64,000 nucleotides of DNA from Niallia nealsonii. Lineage in GTDB: Bacteria > Bacillota > Bacilli > Bacillales > Cytobacillaceae. Below are positions 1 to 9,080 of the stretch, one piece after another (the first letter of the stretch is position 1; every line of letters begins with the position of its first letter). The notes beneath the pieces are model-generated. The model ran no database searches, was not told where the DNA came from, and worked only from the letters and a program-made list of their open reading frames with translations. The translations under genes and the position numbers were made by a program. The stretch is taken from positions 1-64,000 of the forward strand of contig NZ_PISE01000040.1 in the NCBI RefSeq assembly GCF_002835805.1, written 5' to 3'.

Positions 1-36
1 AATTAATACTACACGGTTAATACTTTGTTTTTTCAT
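1..36 (-). CDS. ldh: Probable L-lactate dehydrogenase, N-terminal fragment cut by window edge
   Basis: Only 12 codons are inside the window. They read MKKQSINRVVLI, starting at an ATG at 36-34 with an AAAGGAG ribosome binding site upstream. The basic start followed by a hydrophobic beta strand fits the opening of an L-lactate dehydrogenase just before its glycine-rich NAD loop. The gene sits directly downstream of lactate permease on the same strand; ldh and lctP are adjacent in B. subtilis, in the opposite order. The name rests on these few residues and on context. Confidence 0.5.
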   Translation of the reverse strand, partial: MKKQSINRVVLI

Positions 37-72
37 TTCATTTCGCTCCTTTTATTATGCTGAAATTATTTT

Positions 73-1689
73 TTAGAATATTAATATGCTTACTAATCCA
101 ATAACTACAAGTAATGCCAAACTATATTTAATTGTTATGCTAAATAATTGACTTTCTTTGCCTGCCAAACCAACGGCCGCTGCCGCTACGGCGATAGATT
201 GTGGAGAAATCATCTTTGCCATAGTGCCTCCCATTACATTGACTGCAACCATCGTTTCAGGTGCTATACCAATTTGAGTAGCTGTAACAGATTGCAGTGG
301 AGCAAATAGTGAACCGCTGTTTACAACAGAACCTGTTAAGAAAACCCCTAACCAGCCTAAGATTGGCGAAAATAGCGGGAAGATGCCACCCGTAGAAGCA
401 AATGCTAAACCAAGTGTTGAAGACATGCCAGAATAAGTACAAATATAGGCAAATGCAAGTACGCTACAAATAGTTAATACTGGTGTCAATAATTCATGGA
501 ATGTCTCTTTTGCTGTTTCAGCCAATAGTCTGCCGCCGGTTTTGAAAATGATACTTGCAACAATAATAGTAATAACAATTGCTGTAGTAGTAGATGAGAA
601 TAAATCTAATTTAAATACAGCCGCATATGGTGTTGCTTCCGGGACAATTGGCGAAAGCTTCATAACGTTATTATTCAAAAATGGAATTGGAAGCTGGAAC
701 ACTAGTTTTTCCAATGGTCCACCTGGAATAAAAAGATTTTTAAAGAATGATAAGTTAAAAATCGTTACACAAATTGTTAAAAAGATAAATGGCATCCACG
801 CAAAGGCAATTTGACCAAGAGAGTATTTGTTTGTGTTTGTTTCTGTCATTTCGTGGTTAACACGATAAATTTCTTTTGGCTGCCATTTTTGCAAGAATAG
901 AGCAAGAGTAACTAAACTAATGATGGCTGCGAAAATATTAGCCAATTCTGCACCGATGAAATAAAGAACAAGTGCTTGTGTAATAGCAAATGATAATCCG
1001 CTAACTAAAATAGCTGGGAATGTTTGTTTGATACCTTTAAAGCCGTCGATAATAAATACTAATAAGAATGCAACGAAAATACTTATAAATGGAATAATAA
1101 GAGCTGTGTATCTACCAACAACAAGTCCATCTAAACCTGTAAGAAGGGCTGGGACAGTCACAGGTATACCCATTGCGCCATATGCGCCACCTGCAATATT
1201 TGCAATTAAGCATAAACTTGCAGCATAGATGGGACTAAAACCAAGACCTACTAAAATGGCTGCTGTTATAGCAACTGGTGCTCCAAACCCTGCTGCTCCT
1301 TCTAAAAATGCACCAAATGAAAATGCGACAATAAGAACTTGCAGACGCTGATCGGAAGTAATAAAAGAGATGCTGTTTTCAATGACAGCAAACTTTCCTG
1401 TTTTAACGGTTATTTTATATAAGAATATAGCGGCAAATACAATAGATGCGACTGGCCAAATACCAGCTAATGCGCCGTATATTGCGGCCATTACTACTAA
1501 TATTGCGGGCATTTTATAAACTAGTATAGCAACAAGGGCTGCTACAATAATACTGTAAATGCCAGCTATATAACCTTTTAATTTTAAAACTGTTAACATC
1601 AAAATAAAAAATATAATAGGTATTGCTGCTACAAGTGCTGAGATCCATAAATTATTTAAAGGATCATATATTTGATTCCAAACTGTCAT
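73..1689 (-). CDS. lctP: L-lactate permease (LctP/LldP family)
   Basis: An integral membrane protein of about 538 residues, the usual size for the LctP family, with many hydrophobic segments over the whole length. The conserved stretch FLEGAAGFGAPVAI lies near residue 130, and the C-terminal part holds NSGSLFAPLQSVTA and GGTMAKMISPQS. The family imports L-lactate (and glycolate) with protons. I prefer the ATG at 1689 (MTVWNQ) over the one three codons earlier, because the AAAGGAG site touches the upstream ATG but sits 9 nt from this one. It is transcribed toward a probable ldh start, and a Rex box overlaps its promoter, which implies expression when NADH is high. Confidence 0.93.
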   Translation of the reverse strand: MTVWNQIYDPLNNLWISALVAAIPIIFFILMLTVLKLKGYIAGIYSIIVAALVAILVYKMPAILVVMAAIYGALAGIWPVASIVFAAIFLYKITVKTGKFAVIENSISFITSDQRLQVLIVAFSFGAFLEGAAGFGAPVAITAAILVGLGFSPIYAASLCLIANIAGGAYGAMGIPVTVPALLTGLDGLVVGRYTALIIPFISIFVAFLLVFIIDGFKGIKQTFPAILVSGLSFAITQALVLYFIGAELANIFAAIISLVTLALFLQKWQPKEIYRVNHEMTETNTNKYSLGQIAFAWMPFIFLTICVTIFNLSFFKNLFIPGGPLEKLVFQLPIPFLNNNVMKLSPIVPEATPYAAVFKLDLFSSTTTAIVITIIVASIIFKTGGRLLAETAKETFHELLTPVLTICSVLAFAYICTYSGMSSTLGLAFASTGGIFPLFSPILGWLGVFLTGSVVNSGSLFAPLQSVTATQIGIAPETMVAVNVMGGTMAKMISPQSIAVAAAAVGLAGKESQLFSITIKYSLALLVVIGLVSILIF

Positions 1690-1749
1690 GTCGTCCATCT
1701 CCTTTGAAAGATCATTATTGCTTTCTATACCGTTATTATAATACTAACA

Positions 1750-1796
1750 TTGTGAATAACATCACAAATATTATGTCTATTTTGTGAAACGGACAA
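1750..1796 (-). promoter_or_regulatory. lctP promoter with overlapping Rex operator
   Basis: On the minus strand a -35 TTGTCC (1796-1791) is followed after 17 nt by -10 TAATAT (1773-1768). Immediately downstream, 1750-1767 reads TTGTGAATAACATCACAA, close to the Rex consensus TTGTGAA-N4-TTCACAA. The box would cover the transcription start, a classical repressor position. A further TTTTGTGAAA half-site lies in the promoter spacer near 1780-1790. Confidence 0.75.
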
Positions 1797-2082
1797 ATAA
1801 AGCGTTTTCTTGATATGTTATTGTTCACATGTTTGTAACAATCCCTCTAGATTAAGCTGTAAATGTCAAATTCAAGTTTAGTTTTTGCATAATGTATAAG
1901 AAAATATACAATAGAATGTCTGTTTAAGTGCATTCTAGGGAATTAAATGCTTTGTATCCTTAGAAGATTTTATTTGTTAAAAGTTTAGTATTTAATTGCT
2001 AGGGATTTATTTTTTGAACTAATTTGAATATTTAGTTGACAAATATATCCTCTGTTTTGTAAAGTATAAGTAAATTAATAGG

Positions 2083-2174
2083 GAATCCACTAGGGGAGCC
2101 AATTTAGGCTGAGACAAGAATTATCTTGGACCCTTTGAACCTGATCTAGTTCATACTAGCGTAGGAAAGTGGAG
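2083..2174 (+). ncRNA. TPP riboswitch (THI element)
   Basis: The core motifs of a thiamine pyrophosphate riboswitch are present in order: AGGGGAGCC near 2092-2100, GGCTGAGA at 2107-2114, ACCCTTTGAACCTGATCTAG near 2130-2149 and ACTAGCGTAGGAAAGTGGA at the 3' end. The outer P1 helix forms between AATCCACT (about 2084) and AGTGGA (about 2168). It precedes a terminator and the tenA-ykoEDC operon, so TPP binding should shut off thiamine salvage and uptake. A TTGACA at 2036-2041 is a plausible -35. Confidence 0.96.
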
Positions 2175-2226
2175 TCGGCATAACTGGATGAATGTAATTT
2201 TTTATATTCTTTTCACTGTAATTATA

Positions 2227-2254
2227 GCCACTCCATTTTTGGAGTGGCTTTTTT
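2227..2254 (+). terminator. Riboswitch-controlled terminator
   Basis: GCCACTCC (2227-2234) pairs with GGAGTGGC (2241-2248), followed by a T run. The AGTGGAG at the riboswitch 3' end can pair with the 5' arm of this hairpin, giving the expected antiterminator/terminator switch. Confidence 0.9.
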
Positions 2255-2340
2255 ATGGGCAAATAATTATCATCCATTAATTATCCATAAAAACTCTTAT
2301 CATTGTCACTCCTTTTCCCTAAATAAAAGGAGGAAAAACA

Positions 2341-3027
2341 TTGAAATTTTCACAAGAATTGCGTCAAGAAGCAGACAGTATTTTTCAGGCTATTTTTGAA
2401 CATCCATTTGTTCAAGGAATTGCAAAAGGAGATTTAAAAAAAGAACAGCTTATTCATTATGTAAAGCAGGATTTTGAATATTTAAATTCCTTTATTCAAA
2501 TTTATGGAATAGCGATTTCCAAGTGTGATAATAGAGAGGATATGCAAATATTTAATGAACAAATATCTTTTATTTTAAATAGTGAAGTTCATCCACATAA
2601 TAATTTTTGCCAAGTAGCAGGTGTTGCTTATGAAGACTTGCAGGGATATTCCCTATCGCCATCTTCGCATCATTATATTCGCCATATGCTTACAGTTGCT
2701 TATTCAGGAGGAATCCCAGATATTTTAGCTGTATTATTGCCTTGTCCATGGACATACTTAGAGATCGGCAAAAAACTGCTTGAGGAAGTAAATCCAGATA
2801 TTACACATCCTTTTTACGACTGGATTCAATTTTATGGAGCGCGTATGGATTCTGTTACCGATAAGTTTTGTGCACGATTAGATGAACTTGCACAAAATTT
2901 AAGTGAGAAGCAAAAGAATAAACTAAAAGAATACTTTCTTTTAAGTTGTCAGCTGGAATATAAATTTTGGGATATGGCCTATACAGTAGAAGAGTGGCCT
3001 GTAGCAAGGGAGAATATAAAAGCATGA
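2341..3027 (+). CDS. tenA: TenA family aminopyrimidine aminohydrolase (thiaminase II)
   Basis: A TenA-type all-helical protein of 228 residues, the family size. HPFVQGIAKGDL near the N-terminus, LPCPWTYLEIG near residue 138 (the Cys corresponds to the family nucleophile) and the C-terminal CQLEYKFWDMAY are typical. TenA converts base-degraded aminomethyl-aminopyrimidine to HMP for thiamine salvage. The start is TTG at 2341, 7 nt after AAAGGAGG. It is the first gene behind the TPP riboswitch and overlaps ykoE by 4 nt (ATGA). In B. subtilis the gene in this place is ykoF, so the salvage enzyme seems to replace the periplasmic-side thiamine-binding protein. Confidence 0.93.
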   Translation: MKFSQELRQEADSIFQAIFEHPFVQGIAKGDLKKEQLIHYVKQDFEYLNSFIQIYGIAISKCDNREDMQIFNEQISFILNSEVHPHNNFCQVAGVAYEDLQGYSLSPSSHHYIRHMLTVAYSGGIPDILAVLLPCPWTYLEIGKKLLEEVNPDITHPFYDWIQFYGARMDSVTDKFCARLDELAQNLSEKQKNKLKEYFLLSCQLEYKFWDMAYTVEEWPVARENIKA

Positions 3028-3620
3028 ACTGGAAAATAAAAGAAGTAGTGTTGCTGGTTGTTCTATCTGTTGCTTGCGGGGTTCTTTATCTAGGATGGTC
3101 CACTTTATGGATTCCTATTTCTGCATTAGTAGGACCTGTTGGAGCTGGATTTATGTTTGGAATATGGGTTATTGCAAGCCCCATTGTTGCCTATATTATT
3201 CAAAAGCCAGGTGCTGCTTTTATTGCAGAAGTTGCAGCAGCAGCAGTGGAGCTTCTAACAGGAAGCCATTTTGGATTATCAGCATTATTAGTGGGAGTAT
3301 TTCAAGGAATTGGAGCAGAAATTGCCTTTGCGCTGTTTCGCTATAAAAAATATAACCTTCCTGTTTTAATGCTTTCTGGTGCTATAGCTGGAATTTTTAA
3401 TATTATTTACAGCATTGTTGCAAATGGATTTGCTTATTATACAACAACAACACTTGTAACTACATTGGTCATTAATATCATTAGCGGAATGCTCCTCGGT
3501 GGTTTATTAGGGAAATTAATTGTGGATATGATTGCAAAAACAGGGGCTTTGGATCAATATGCTATTAGAACCAGCACACGAACGAAGGATGGTCAAAATG
3601 ACTTTGTTGTTAGGCAGTAA
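3024..3620 (+). CDS. ykoE: ECF transporter S component YkoE (thiamine/HMP uptake)
   Basis: A small hydrophobic protein of 198 residues with five or six membrane segments, opening MNWKIKEVVLLVVLSVACG. The stretch ITEVAAAAVELLTGSHFG-like (here FIAEVAAAAVELLTGSHFG) is typical of YkoE. It should be the substrate-binding membrane subunit of an energy-coupling-factor importer for thiamine or its pyrimidine HMP. The ATG at 3024 overlaps the tenA stop codon, indicating translational coupling; longer in-frame starts would lie inside tenA. Confidence 0.9.
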   Translation: MNWKIKEVVLLVVLSVACGVLYLGWSTLWIPISALVGPVGAGFMFGIWVIASPIVAYIIQKPGAAFIAEVAAAAVELLTGSHFGLSALLVGVFQGIGAEIAFALFRYKKYNLPVLMLSGAIAGIFNIIYSIVANGFAYYTTTTLVTTLVINIISGMLLGGLLGKLIVDMIAKTGALDQYAIRTSTRTKDGQNDFVVRQ

Positions 3621-5202
3621 AAATTTATCTGTTCGTTTTTTTAATCAAAAAAAGAAAGTTTTAGATAATATTAGTGTATCTGTTCAAGAGGGAGAAAAGG
3701 TATTAATTCTCGGGCCAAGCGGATGTGGCAAATCTACATTATTATCTGTTTTAGCAGGAATTATCCCAGAGCATATTGAGGCGGAAGTAAGTGGAGAAGT
3801 AACAAGGAAAAAACAGGTAGGGGTCATGTTCCAAGATCCTGATGCACAATTTTGCATGAAACATGTCAATGAAGAAATTGCCTTTAGTTTGGAGAATAGA
3901 AAAATTCCTAGAGAAAAAATGGATGAAGAAATTTCCAAGGCTCTAAAAATGGTTGGACTTTCTATTGACCCAGCTACTCCAATTCAAGAATTATCAGGTG
4001 GCATGAAGCAAAGGCTTGCTTTAGCGTGTTTATTGGCGCTTGAACCAGAGGTTTTATTTTTTGATGAACCGACAGCGCAAATAGATCCGGCAAGTAGAAA
4101 AGAAATATTTGAATTATTGTATGAAACATCAAAGCGCACAAAACAAACCATGATTTTTGTGGAGCATGTTTTAGATGGATGTATAGAATGGATGGATCGA
4201 CTGATTCTTTTGGACAAAAATAGCCATATTATTGCAGAGGGCATTCCAGCAGAAATTCTTTTATCTCACAAGGAAGAAATGGAAGAAGCGGGAATTTGGC
4301 GGCCAAAGGTATATCCTTTCAAATGGGAAGAGGTTGTACAAAATCCTTTGCATACATTAAATAAGGAACTTATGCATCGATATGAAAGCAGGAAATTGCG
4401 GGCTGGATGTAAGAAGGCTGAAATAGAATCTATTATAGTCAAAGAAAATGCAACATTAGCTTATAAGAAAACTGCCATTTTAAATAATATCAATGGCAGT
4501 ATACTCAGAGGAGAATGGGTAGCGATTGTTGGGAAAAACGGCAGCGGAAAAAGCACTTTCCTAAAAGCTTTGGCAAATCTAATAAAACTTAAAAGTGGAG
4601 ATATTCTGATCAAGGGGAAAAGTGTAAGTAGATGGAAAGATAAAGATCTTTATAGAATGCTAGGTTTTGTATTTCAAAATCCAGAGCTTCAGTTTATTAA
4701 TGATACTGTATTTGAAGAAGTAGCCTTTTCAGCAAGGCAGCATGATTGGAAAGAAGAAGATATCGCTGCTAAAACAACTATGCTGCTAAAAGAATTTGGA
4801 TTGGCGGAATATATTAATCTTCATCCATTTATGCTAAGCTTCGGACAAAAAAGACGCTTAAGTGTGGCTACCATGCTTTTATTAGATCAGGATATATTAT
4901 TATTGGATGAGCCTACATTTGGTCAAGATGAAAAATCAGCAAATCAATTGCTTCGTCTGTTAAAAAGGAGACAGCAAGAAGGCACGACTATTGTAATGGT
5001 AACCCATGATATGGATATAGTAGATCAATATGCTGACCGAGTTATTTTATTTGAGGATAAACAAATAGCTTATAATGGTCATCCTTATTTTTTCTTTCGC
5101 AATAAAAGGGGTGGCATGATACCGCCTCTTCATTATCAGTTGATAGAAGAACAGGAGGATAGATATGCTAACGAGCAATCAGTCTTATCTATCAGCCATT
5201 AA
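3598..5202 (+). CDS. ykoD: ECF transporter energy-coupling ATPase YkoD (double ABC domain)
   Basis: Two ABC ATPase domains are fused in one chain of 534 residues. Domain 1 has Walker A GPSGCGKST, signature LSGGMKQRLALA and Walker B VLFFDEPTAQIDP. Domain 2 has GKNGSGKST, LSFGQKRRLSVA and ILLLDEPTFGQDE. It powers uptake together with YkoE and YkoC. I set the start at ATG 3598 (MTLLLGSK), which lies 6 nt after AAGGATGG and overlaps ykoE by 23 nt. The second signature has SFG in place of SGG, a common variation in fused ECF ATPases. Confidence 0.9.
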   Translation: MTLLLGSKNLSVRFFNQKKKVLDNISVSVQEGEKVLILGPSGCGKSTLLSVLAGIIPEHIEAEVSGEVTRKKQVGVMFQDPDAQFCMKHVNEEIAFSLENRKIPREKMDEEISKALKMVGLSIDPATPIQELSGGMKQRLALACLLALEPEVLFFDEPTAQIDPASRKEIFELLYETSKRTKQTMIFVEHVLDGCIEWMDRLILLDKNSHIIAEGIPAEILLSHKEEMEEAGIWRPKVYPFKWEEVVQNPLHTLNKELMHRYESRKLRAGCKKAEIESIIVKENATLAYKKTAILNNINGSILRGEWVAIVGKNGSGKSTFLKALANLIKLKSGDILIKGKSVSRWKDKDLYRMLGFVFQNPELQFINDTVFEEVAFSARQHDWKEEDIAAKTTMLLKEFGLAEYINLHPFMLSFGQKRRLSVATMLLLDQDILLLDEPTFGQDEKSANQLLRLLKRRQQEGTTIVMVTHDMDIVDQYADRVILFEDKQIAYNGHPYFFFRNKRGGMIPPLHYQLIEEQEDRYANEQSVLSISH

Positions 5203-5911
5203 TCCTGCTGTTAAACTGGCCACACATGTTCTTCTAATGATTATGCTTATGTCATTAGATGATCCGTTCACTACTTTTTATTTATGGATCTTTGTCATTA
5301 TCATTGGAATTACTATTGGAGGATGGCGCTTGCCTTATTTGCTGAAAGTATTGCTGCCATATACATTCTTTTTTGTACTTGTTTTTTGGATGATGGCTGC
5401 CTTTGGAAAAGGTGAAAATGTCTTATTCCATTGGGCTTGGTTTCGAGTAACAGAAGAGAGTATAAAAAATGGTTTTAACTTATCTTTAAGAATGCTTGGT
5501 TTTGTTACAATTGGTTTATTGTTTACCTCGACAACGGATTTAAATAAATTAATGATGAGTCTTATTCATCAATTTCACTTGTCCCCAAAATGGGCATATG
5601 GTTTTTTGGCCGGATTTCGCTGTATTCCTTTATTTCAGGAAGAACTGTCGCAGATGAAAGCAGCACATAGAATAAGAGGATATAGTAATTATGGCAGCTG
5701 GAAAGCTTTCAGCAGATATGCGGTTCCTTTATTGACGACTGCCATTCGAAGATCAGAGCGGATGGCCATTGCAATGGTGGCGAGAGGATTTACAGGGACA
5801 AAAGAGAGAACTTATTATATAAAGCCGACTGTTTCAAGGCGGGATTATGGATATTTTATTTCCACTTTACTGATAGCAGGAGCAATTATTTTTGTTATTG
5901 GCAATTATTAA
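5165..5911 (+). CDS. ykoC: ECF transporter transmembrane T component YkoC
   Basis: A 248-residue membrane protein of the CbiQ/EcfT family. After four to five hydrophobic segments it carries the cytoplasmic coupling helices with AAHRIRGYSNYG near residue 160 and MAIAMVARGFTG near residue 200; these are the A-R-G motifs that contact the ATPases. The start ATG 5165 follows an AGGAGGA site at 5154-5160 and overlaps ykoD by 38 nt. It is the last gene of tenA-ykoE-ykoD-ykoC. Confidence 0.9.
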   Translation: MLTSNQSYLSAINPAVKLATHVLLMIMLMSLDDPFTTFYLWIFVIIIGITIGGWRLPYLLKVLLPYTFFFVLVFWMMAAFGKGENVLFHWAWFRVTEESIKNGFNLSLRMLGFVTIGLLFTSTTDLNKLMMSLIHQFHLSPKWAYGFLAGFRCIPLFQEELSQMKAAHRIRGYSNYGSWKAFSRYAVPLLTTAIRRSERMAIAMVARGFTGTKERTYYIKPTVSRRDYGYFISTLLIAGAIIFVIGNY

Positions 5912-5915
5912 TAGA

Positions 5916-5964
5916 AAAAGAGGAGAAAGGCTGCGTAATAGAAATGCAGCCTTTCTCCTCTTTT
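5916..5964. terminator. Bidirectional terminator between ykoC and ppdK
   Basis: AAAAGAGGAGAAAGGCTGC (5916-5934) is the inverted repeat of 5946-5964. There is a T run on both strands, so it can serve the thiamine operon on the plus strand and ppdK on the minus strand. Confidence 0.9.
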
Positions 5965-5971
5965 GGGTTTT

Positions 5972-8629
5972 TTAGAAAATAACTGTTTGTTTTTGCTTTT
6001 GTTTTTTTGATATTTGTTTTTCTTCCAATGCGACTTGTGCTGCAGCGAGTTTTGCCGCAGGTACTCTAAAGGGAGAGCATGATATGTAGGATAAGCCCAA
6101 CTCATGAAAGAAACGAATAGAATCGGGATCTCCACCAGCTTCTCCACATACTCCTAACTTAATTGCTGAATTTACTTTTCTTCCTTTATAGCTAGCTATT
6201 TTTATTAATTCTCCTACCCCTGATTGATCCAATGTTTGAAAAGGATCATTTTTTAGCACATTTTTTGCTTTATAATCAAATAGAAATTTATCAGTATCAT
6301 CTCTTGAGAAACCATAAGTCATTTGTGTTAAATCATTTGTGCCAAAGCTGAAAAATTCAGCTTCTTCTGCAATTTCATCGGCGGTTAAGCAGGCACGAGG
6401 TATCTCCATCATCGTTCCAATTTTATAAGGGATACTTATATTGTTTTCAATTAAAATATCGTCGATTATTTTCGTTATTCGTTCTTTAATAAAGGTATAT
6501 TCTTCCTTTGAACCGATAAACGGAACCATTATTTCTGGCATAACAGCTATACCCTGTTGATAGACAGAAACAGCACTTTCCGTAATAGCTCGTGTTTGCA
6601 TTTCATAGATGTCAGGGAAAGTAATTCCTAAACGGCAGCCGCGGTGGCCGAGCATAGGATTTACTTCTTCCAAGTAAGAAATCCGGTTTTTTATTTCTGC
6701 TAGAGAAATATGAAGTTCTTGTGCTAGTTTTTTTATTTCTTCTTCTTTTTTTGGTAAAAATTCATGTAAAGGTGGGTCAAGTAAACGAATTGTTACCGGT
6801 TTTCCTTTCATTAGCTGAAAGAGTTGAATGAAGTCTTCCTTCTGCATTTCAAGCAGTGTATTTAATGGTTCTTGACGCTCTTGTTCATCACTAGAAAGGA
6901 TCATTTGCCGAACAGCTGAAATTCTCGTTTCCTCAAAAAACATATGCTCTGTTCTACATAAACCAATTCCTGCTACGCCAAAGTTAAGAGCTGTTTGTAC
7001 ATCTGATTTTGTGTCTGCATTTGCTCGCACTTGTAATACACTGAACTCGTCAGCCCAGTTCATTAATTCCGTGAAGTAGCTTCCCGTTGTGGTTTGCTCT
7101 AATGAAATTTCACCTAAAAAGACATTTCCAGTAGAACCATCTAATGAAAGGAAGTCTCCTTCTCGCAAAACAGTTTTTCCATAAATAAGTTCTCTTTTTT
7201 CCTCATCGATATATAAAGAGCTGCAGCCAGCTATACAGCATTTTCCCATGCCTCTAGCAACCACTGCGGCGTGAGATGTCATGCCACCTCGTGAAGTTAA
7301 AATTCCTTCACTGAATATCATGCCTTCAATATCTTCTGGTGATGTTTCAGCACGAACTAATAAACAATTTTCTCCTCGTTCTTTTGCCTGGAGGACATCT
7401 GCTGCATGAAAGTAGATTTTTCCTGAAGCAGCTCCTGGTGAAGCAGGAAGCCCTGTTGCGATTAATATAGCTTGTTCTAACCCCTTTTTAGAAAAGGTTG
7501 GATGAAGCAGCTGGTCAATTTGTTGTGTGCTAATCCTTTTTATTGCTTCCTCTTTTGCAATAACCTTTTCATGCACTAAATCGATGGCAACTTGTAATGC
7601 TGCTTGCGCTGTTCTTTTTCCATTTCTTGTTTGTAAAATAAATAGCTGTCCATTTTCTACTGTAAATTCAATATCTTGCATATCTCCGTAATGGTTTTCT
7701 AATAAGTTTGCTATTTTTACAAATTCTTCGTAAACAAGAGGCATTATTTCTTGTAATCTATTAATTGGTTCAGGAGTTCGGATGCCCGCAACAACATCTT
7801 CTCCTTGGGCATTCAGCAAAAATTCGCCAAATAAAGCAGGTTCTCCAGTAGAAGGGTTTCTTGTAAAGGCGACGCCTGTTCCACTTGTATTTCCTGTATT
7901 GCCAAATACCATTTCTTGAATATTTACCGCAGTTCCTAATGTATGGGAAATATTATGTAGGTCTCGGTAGATTTTTGCTCTTGGATTATCCCATGAAGAG
8001 AATACAGCTTCCACTGCCATTATTAATTGGTCTTGTGGGTTTGCTGGAAAGTCTGATCCTTTTTCCGTTTTATAAATATATTTAAATTGATCGACAATGT
8101 ATTGTAAATCTTCTGTTGTTAAATCGGTATCAAAAGTATATCCTTTTTGTTTTTTTCTTGTTTCTAAAACATCTTCAAATTTATGTCGAGGGATATTCAT
8201 CACCACATCTGCAAACATCTGAATAAATCTTCTGTAACTGTCATAAGCAAATCTTGGATTATTAGTAGATTGTGATAACGCTTTAACTGTGAAGTCATTT
8301 AACCCTAAGTTTAATATCGTATCCATCATGCCAGGCATGGAGAACACAGCTCCAGAACGGACAGAAACCAATAGTGGGTTATACTCATCACCAAATCTTT
8401 TACCTGAAACCTTTTCTAATTCTTCTAGTTTATTTTTAATTTCTAATAAGAGGTTCTCTGAAAGTTCTTTATGTACTTGATAATGTTTACAGGCAGTTGT
8501 ACTAATAGTAAAACCATTTGGGACAGGAAGACCTAATGAACTCATCTCTGCTAAGTTAGCTCCTTTTCCGCCTAATAGCTCCTTCATTTCTTTTGTGCCT
8601 TCATTAAATGCATATACTAACTTTTCCAT
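5972..8629 (-). CDS. ppdK: Pyruvate, phosphate dikinase
   Basis: An 885-residue protein of full PPDK length. The N-terminal nucleotide-binding part begins LVYAFNEGTKEMKELLGGKGANLAEM. The central swivelling phosphohistidine motif is GGMTSHAAVVARGMGKCC near residue 450. The C-terminal PEP/pyruvate TIM barrel contains LGHRGCRLGI and ends with GVCGEAGGDP. It interconverts pyruvate + ATP + Pi with PEP + AMP + PPi in the cytoplasm. The start ATG follows AGAGGTGG. The usual neighbours (a PDRP-type regulatory kinase/phosphatase and a CBS-domain repressor) are not next to it here. It is a single-gene unit ending at a shared terminator. Confidence 0.95.
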   Translation of the reverse strand: MEKLVYAFNEGTKEMKELLGGKGANLAEMSSLGLPVPNGFTISTTACKHYQVHKELSENLLLEIKNKLEELEKVSGKRFGDEYNPLLVSVRSGAVFSMPGMMDTILNLGLNDFTVKALSQSTNNPRFAYDSYRRFIQMFADVVMNIPRHKFEDVLETRKKQKGYTFDTDLTTEDLQYIVDQFKYIYKTEKGSDFPANPQDQLIMAVEAVFSSWDNPRAKIYRDLHNISHTLGTAVNIQEMVFGNTGNTSGTGVAFTRNPSTGEPALFGEFLLNAQGEDVVAGIRTPEPINRLQEIMPLVYEEFVKIANLLENHYGDMQDIEFTVENGQLFILQTRNGKRTAQAALQVAIDLVHEKVIAKEEAIKRISTQQIDQLLHPTFSKKGLEQAILIATGLPASPGAASGKIYFHAADVLQAKERGENCLLVRAETSPEDIEGMIFSEGILTSRGGMTSHAAVVARGMGKCCIAGCSSLYIDEEKRELIYGKTVLREGDFLSLDGSTGNVFLGEISLEQTTTGSYFTELMNWADEFSVLQVRANADTKSDVQTALNFGVAGIGLCRTEHMFFEETRISAVRQMILSSDEQERQEPLNTLLEMQKEDFIQLFQLMKGKPVTIRLLDPPLHEFLPKKEEEIKKLAQELHISLAEIKNRISYLEEVNPMLGHRGCRLGITFPDIYEMQTRAITESAVSVYQQGIAVMPEIMVPFIGSKEEYTFIKERITKIIDDILIENNISIPYKIGTMMEIPRACLTADEIAEEAEFFSFGTNDLTQMTYGFSRDDTDKFLFDYKAKNVLKNDPFQTLDQSGVGELIKIASYKGRKVNSAIKLGVCGEAGGDPDSIRFFHELGLSYISCSPFRVPAAKLAAAQVALEEKQISKKQKQKQTVIF

Positions 8630-9080
8630 TAAGCCACCTCTTTTTATAATATATGGATAAAACAGCTATGTTTGTTATTATATAGAGTAGCATATTTCGA
8701 GTCAACAATTAATTGTGACATACTATTAAAAGATTTTTGTTTAATTAAGTTATGTTATTTAAGGATAATACTGCAAGTGGGATGCTTTATATTGTAATAA
8801 TATGTTAAAAGTTAAAATGTAGGCATAGAAGAAGATATGAGGGAAATATTAATATTTTAATAAAATAATAGGAACTATTTAAATAAAAAGAGGAATAGCT
8901 AAAAATAGTTTATAAAATTTCTTTCTCGTCATAATTTAGCAAAGGTATGATAGGAAATTTTATGATGGAAGGGAGAGTTTACAGCTTCTAATGCAGGAAA
9001 TGATACTAAATTAATTTATTAAAACTTTTTTGTTTGTCAGCAGTCTAATATATAGATATCACAAGGAGGGAGGCGAAAAT
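8630..9080. other. Intergenic region between ppdK and the ECF sigma gene
   Basis: AT-rich sequence between two divergent genes. I see no reading frame with a good ribosome binding site and no clear structured RNA. It must hold the ppdK promoter and the sigma-factor promoter near its right end. Confidence 0.5.
9021..9047 (+). promoter_or_regulatory. Candidate ECF-type promoter of the sigma gene
   Basis: AAAACTTTT at 9021-9029 and CAGTCTA at 9041-9047 loosely resemble an ECF -35 (AAC motif) and a -10 (CGTC-like). Autoregulation is usual for such genes, but the match is weak. Confidence 0.25.

Noticed and set aside
1797-1830. Possible cre site (AAAGCGTTTTCTT) upstream of lctP
   Set aside because: Only one half resembles the consensus; the other arm has several mismatches.
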